Made by a program: the position numbers and the translations under genes | In this document: in pieces, positions 15,001 through 21,000 of the stretch | Layout of the letters: each line of letters starts with the position of its first letter | How positions within the stretch are numbered: the first letter of the stretch is position 1 | Notes under the pieces: generated by a model | The model's database searches: none | What the model was told of the DNA's origin: nothing | The model's input: only the letters and a program-made list of their open reading frames with translations | Source: UBA6163 sp041753075 | GTDB lineage: Bacteria; Planctomycetota; Planctomycetia; Pirellulales; Pirellulaceae | DNA: 64,000 bases | Reading direction: 5' to 3' | Assembly (NCBI GenBank): GCA_041753075.1 | Contig: JBGSVE010000036.1 | Coordinates: 25,538 to 89,537 of the forward strand

Positions 15001-18000
15001 CCTGGTCCGCAGTCGCACCACCACCACCGACGAGCGCGTTGGCGGTATTCGACGAACCCGACCCCGAACGATTTTCATTGGAATAGTTCTTGTCCAATGC
15101 CGCACCGATCGACCAAATCGAGATGCTGGCTGCCAGTGCGACGCCGCCGGCGGAACCACCGATGCTGACACCGCGCAAGTCACGGATTCCGAGCGAGTTT
15201 AAAACGATGTCGTCTTTGGCCGTGACCACGGCATTGTTGGCAATCAGCGCGCGGGTGTCGTTGCGGATCGTGACCACGTCGACGGCACCGGCGATACCAA
15301 CCGCGCCAACGCCGAGCGCACCGCTGAACGCCGAGCCGCGAACGGTGTTGGCGGCATTGACAAACACCGATTGACCATTCGCAGGCACGCCGACGAAAGA
15401 TGATTGATTGATTTGTGCTGCCGCGTCAATGATTGCCGACGTGTCAGAGTCGATAATGCTGATACCAATACCACCAGCAACTCCAACTGCGGCGGCCAGC
15501 GCGGCGGCGATCGCAAAGTGCGTCAAGTCTTCGGTCGAAGTGGCTTGGACAATGACGCCGTTGCGACTGGCGCGAACGTAGTCGAGACCGTTGGACGTCT
15601 TGTCGCCGGTCAACACGCCAGTGATCGCATCGCCAAAACCATCTGCGGAGACGATTGCACCGCCATCGATCAAGGCGTCCGTCGACTTGTGAATTTCAAC
15701 GACACCCACCGAGCCGCCGATGCCGGCCAGTCCCGCGGCAATCGCACCGGAGATCACATCGACATCGGTGTCATCGGTAGCGAGCACCACGACATCGCCG
15801 CCGGCCGAGCCTCCTGCGCCGGACGCGATCGACGCGTTGGTTTGGTTATCGATCCGCAGCGTATCGAGGGCACCGCCCAGCGCCACGCCGTAGGCCGCTC
15901 CGATACCGATCAACAACACATCCTCGCTGGCCGCGGCGCGAACGATGACGTCGTTGCGAGCGCGGACGGTGGCAGCCGTATTGATCGCGGCTGCCGTGCG
16001 CTCGCGAACCTGGGTCAAGCCAACGGCGGGGGATATGCCGGCAGCGATAATCACCGAATTGCTCGATGTGACCTGTTGGAAATCGCTGCCGGCGGCAACG
16101 TTGACCGATTGCAGCGCACCCGCGCCGGCGGCTGTGTTAATCGCTGCACCGGAGTCGATATACGCCAATGTTTGATTGTCAACCAGCCCCACACCGGACG
16201 AGACGGCAATGGCACCGAAGCCGGCGGAGAAGCCAGCGGCGTACGTTTCAATATCGTCGCGAGTCGTGGCCGTGACACTCAACCCGCGCTGCGAGAATTG
16301 CTCGGGGGTCGCCGTGCGTTGCGATTGCAGCGAACTGTCGGTCGCGTCACTACCGCCATTGCGGTCAACATCGATCACGCCGAGCGCCGCCCGCCCGACT
16401 TCGCCCATGTTCGCGACGGTCGAGTATGACGTTCCTAGCGGGGCTTGCGTCGGTGTGACACCGGCGCTGCCAACTGCCGAACCGATGGCACCGACCAGAA
16501 AACCGCCACTGCGGAAAATCGCGGTGCCACCCTGAGCAAGTGCCGATACGTTGGCACCGGCACCCACAAACGCTTCGGTCAACTTCACGGCGTTGACCAC
16601 ACCGGTCGCGGCAGCCAAATTGCCCGCCGCACCAATCGCAAATGATCCGACGACTTTATCAATTTCGGTTCGATCGTCAGCCGCAATCACAATGTTTTGC
16701 TTGGCGACGATGTTGCCTGGTCCCGCAGTCACGATTGCATCGCGCGGGTCGTCACCGATAAATGCGCGCGTGGTAATTTGCAAATCTTGAATCGATGCAT
16801 CGGCCGCGACGGTTCCCAAGGCACCAATCGCCATACCGGCCGCGACGCTGGTGATGTCTTCGAGCGAGTCCGCGGTCACGGTCAAGTTGCCCTCGACCGT
16901 CATCGTGACGCCCGAGTCAACGTAAGCCAATGTTGACTTGGTCACACCTGCGGCATCGGCACCAACGCCGGCCGAGACCAGTGGACTGACCGACAATGAA
17001 CCCGCGATCGACGCGATGTAAGTTTCATCGCGTGCAGTGACCGAAACATTCGGTACGCCAGCGGTCGCGCCATTGTCGGCGACCACGGTTGCGAGTTTGC
17101 CAATGCGGGCGATCGTCATCTCATCAAATGCCGAAACGTTCGCGGCACCGGCGATGCCAACCGCGAGCGACGCCGCTCCGGAAGCCGAAACACCGATGGC
17201 AATCTCGGTCGAATTCGCCGAGACGCTCAAGCCAGTTCCACCCAGCGCCGTAACCACTGCCGAATCGCCAACGAACGCTTCGACTTTGTCGGTATGAAGC
17301 ACTGTCACGTTGCCCGCGCCGATTCCCACAATACCGCCGAATCCGACAGACGCGCCGATGGCGTGGACATTGAAAACTCCCAGCGCGGTTACGATCACGT
17401 CGCTCTGTGAAGTCACAGTGGAACCGTTATCCAAGTAGGCACGGGACGACGTATCGATAACGTGGACCGTTGCCGAACCGGCCAGTCCTGCCAACGCGCC
17501 ACCGGCCGCGTCGTTGGATTGTGATTTGATGTTCTCAGTGTTGCTCGAGATGACGCTGGTCGCCGCGCGACTGGCCACCACCGCACCGCTGGCGACATAG
17601 GCCGCAGTGTCCTTTTCGACAATTCCCAAATCAAGACTTGCGCCGATTCCAGCCGTACCGATGCTGATTCCCAGACCACCGGCGTACCCGGTGATTGTCG
17701 AATCGTCGTCGGCTCGAATGAGCACCGTTTGGCCGCTATTGGCCGTGATGTCAACGGCCTGATTGATCTGGGCCGCGTTGTCAACATACGCCTTGGTACT
17801 GGTGTCGAAGTAGCTTACCGATGCGGCCAAAACGACGCTCGGTAGGAACAACGAACCCGCGCCAGCAACCGCCAGCGACGTACCAATTGGATCTTGCACC
17901 GCGCCCAACGATGGGATGTCGATCGCGGTCGGTGCGATCGTGGTTCGCGCCGTGATGGCCATCGCGCCGGCGGCGTCAGCGCGACCAGCGACAAAGGCAT

Positions 18001-21000
18001 TCGTCGTTGGCATCACGACGTTGACCGCAATCGCACCGCCAACAGTTGCCGCTATCGAGAAGCCAACTCCCGCCGCAACACTTTGCGGATTGATGGTTTG
18101 CCGCGCGTTGATCGACATCGAGCCAGTCGACTTGACGTGAGCACCGGTCTTGACCGATGCCTCGGACTGGATCGCATAAACATTGACGCTGATCGAGCCG
18201 GCGACCCCCGCGATTCCAGCGCCTCCGGCTGCGGCGGCACCGACGGCAAGCACATCGTTTGCTTGGCCCGTGGGCGTGACCGCTTCGATCACAACGCCAC
18301 CGCTACGCGTGCTCGCTGTCCCATCGACCGTTGCGACGGTTTGGCCATAGCTGTAGTTCACACCAACCGCAAAACCAACACCAACGCCGAGAATCGTCGA
18401 ACTGCTGCCCTGCGCTCGACCGATCGCATCGCTGTTAGTCTGCGCCGACACGGTCAACACCGCTGGCGTCGTGATGACGGCATTGGCCGAGATGGTCGCG
18501 CGGTTGGTGGTTTCAAGGGCGTTGATCGCGACGGCTGCGGCAACACCGACCGACACGACGCTGCTGCTGGCCAATGTGACTGCGGTGTTGGCCGCCGAGG
18601 CGACACGCGCCGCAGCCGATGGCAGCACCGTGGTCGTCGGCACGTTGGGCATGTTGTTGCGCTGCTTGCTCGCTTCGTCATCGGCCACAAGCGCCGCGAT
18701 CGTATTTCCTTTGCCGCTGGCCGTCGATTCGGCCAAGCTGGTATTGTTGGCAATCGAGGTGACCGTCACCGTGCCACCGAGGGTGAGTCCTCGATCGAGT
18801 GTCGCCCGTGAGGTTTCGTGTAGATCGGCAACCGCAACGGATGCCCCGATGCCAGCTTGCTGACCCGCTGCGGTGGAGTGGGCTTTGGTGATGGCGTTGG
18901 CGGTGTGGTTGGCGCGAACGGCGACGGTGTTGGCCGAAGTATTGCCCAAGACGACAAGCGTTCCGCTGGCAAAGTTGGCGCGGGTTTGATTGGCCGTGAT
19001 CGCCAGTGCAACGCCGAGTCCAACTCCAGCCGCCGCAGCGATCCCGTTTTCGGCTTCAGTGTCCGTAATGTGATTGCCGATTGCGTCAATCGCAATGCTT
19101 GATGGCGATCCGCCGATTGTCGCCGAGCCGGTGATGTCGGCCAGTGCCGTGTGCGTTAAATAGTTGACGCCGACGCTGCCACCGATGCCGATCAATCCGC
19201 CACCAACAGCAAGTTTTGGCTTCGCGCGGCTGGTGCTGTTGGTTCGCGAGGTGGCACGGACCACGATGGGATTTGGAGCAACACCGGTCATCGTCAAGTT
19301 GCCGGCAACAATCGCTTGCACGTCCGCTGCGATCAGGTTCAACGCCAACGCTCCGGCGACGCTGATTAACGAACTGCCCGCGCCGGCGGTTGCGTTGGCC
19401 GAGAACGTTTGCGTTTGATCAGTGCCAACAAGCAACGTATCCGCCTCGACGGTTACGCCTTGAGCGCTGATGTTTGAGCCCGCTTCGACCAGCGCAACAT
19501 TATCGGCATCGACATAGTTGACCCCGACCGCGACACCGACGCTGGCCGTGGTACTATCGATAGCGGATGCGTCGGCGTTCGTATTCGCATCAACGTGACC
19601 AAGGGCGCGGACGGTTACTGAACCGGTGGCCGTGACAACTCGCGTCGGTCGGATCTTAGCTGCAAAATCCGAATCGATGACGTTGACGGCGAACGCTGCT
19701 GCAATCTCGACGGCCCCATCGGCGGTCGCTGCGGTGGGTGTTGTCGGTAGCGCGGCGCTGGTGCGAGCACCTTGGAACGCGGCCTTTAGATTCGCGAAGC
19801 TGCGCTGCTGCGCCGCCTGCAGGTTGGTGAAGACGGAGCTACTGTTACCTCGCGCGCTCGCCTCGGACGTGGTCGCAATGACTGATTGGCCGCCACCGGT
19901 CAACAGCACATTGCCGCTGACGTTGACACTGCGATCGATGGTCGCGCCAATCGATTCTTGCACGAACGCAAACGCGATCGCGCCGCCGATGGCCGCTGTG
20001 GAACCGCCGCGTGTGTCACCGTCACCGCGCGTTGTGATCAAGCCACGATGGTCAGCCGTGACCGTCAAGTTGCCAGCGATCGTAAACGGCGTACCACTCT
20101 CCAAAATCGCTGAGGTATCTTCGTTCACCAACGCCGTGGCGACCGACGCAGCGACCGATGTGCCGCCGCTGGCACCCGACTTCGCGGTGGTCGTCACCGT
20201 CGGGTTGGAGAATGCGTTGACGGTTAACGCACCCAGACCCGCCAGCGAAGTGTTCGCTTCGGTTGCGGCGCGGATCGAACGATCAACGATGTTCAGCGCT
20301 AAGCTTGCGCCAACCCCGGTCGCGGCGTCACCGGCAATCGCCACCGGCGTGGCCGAGACGATGCTGGACGTCGTCGAATTTGCGTTGATGACAAGCGGCG
20401 AATTGCCCAGCGTCAGTGCCGCACCAGGGGCAACGATCGCGGACGACCCCATGATATCGACGTTCGTGGCCAACGCCCCGGCGACGGTCACGTTTGCGCC
20501 CGACGCGTTGCCCTTGCGGCCTGATTTTGCCGAAACCGTGTTGGTGGCATTGGCCGTACGACCATCGACCGTCACGGATGTTCCGCCCAGCGTTGTCGTG
20601 CCACCGACCTCGGCTGCGGAATCGCCTTTGATAACGGAAATCGCCACCGCGACTCCAACTCCATCGTCGGTCGATCCGGTGACAAATGAACCATCGGCAG
20701 TTGTGGTCAAATTCTGTGCGATATCGGACTGCACCAACAGCGCACCGGATGTCGAACGAACCGTTCCACCGGAGATCGTGGCGCTGGTGTCGCCCAAAAA
20801 AGTCAACGCTGAGACTGCGCCGGCAACATCGATCGTGCCGTTGGAAGTTGACGCGTCCTGTTGACTCAGAATCTGTTGCAGGAAAGTTTGCGATATTGGG
20901 TTCCCGTCGTCGGAAAAGCCGCGAGTTGTTGATTTCGCTGTGGTGGAAACTTGGCGGTTGCTAAACGCGCGAACGGTCAAGTTGCCGGTTGCCGTGACAT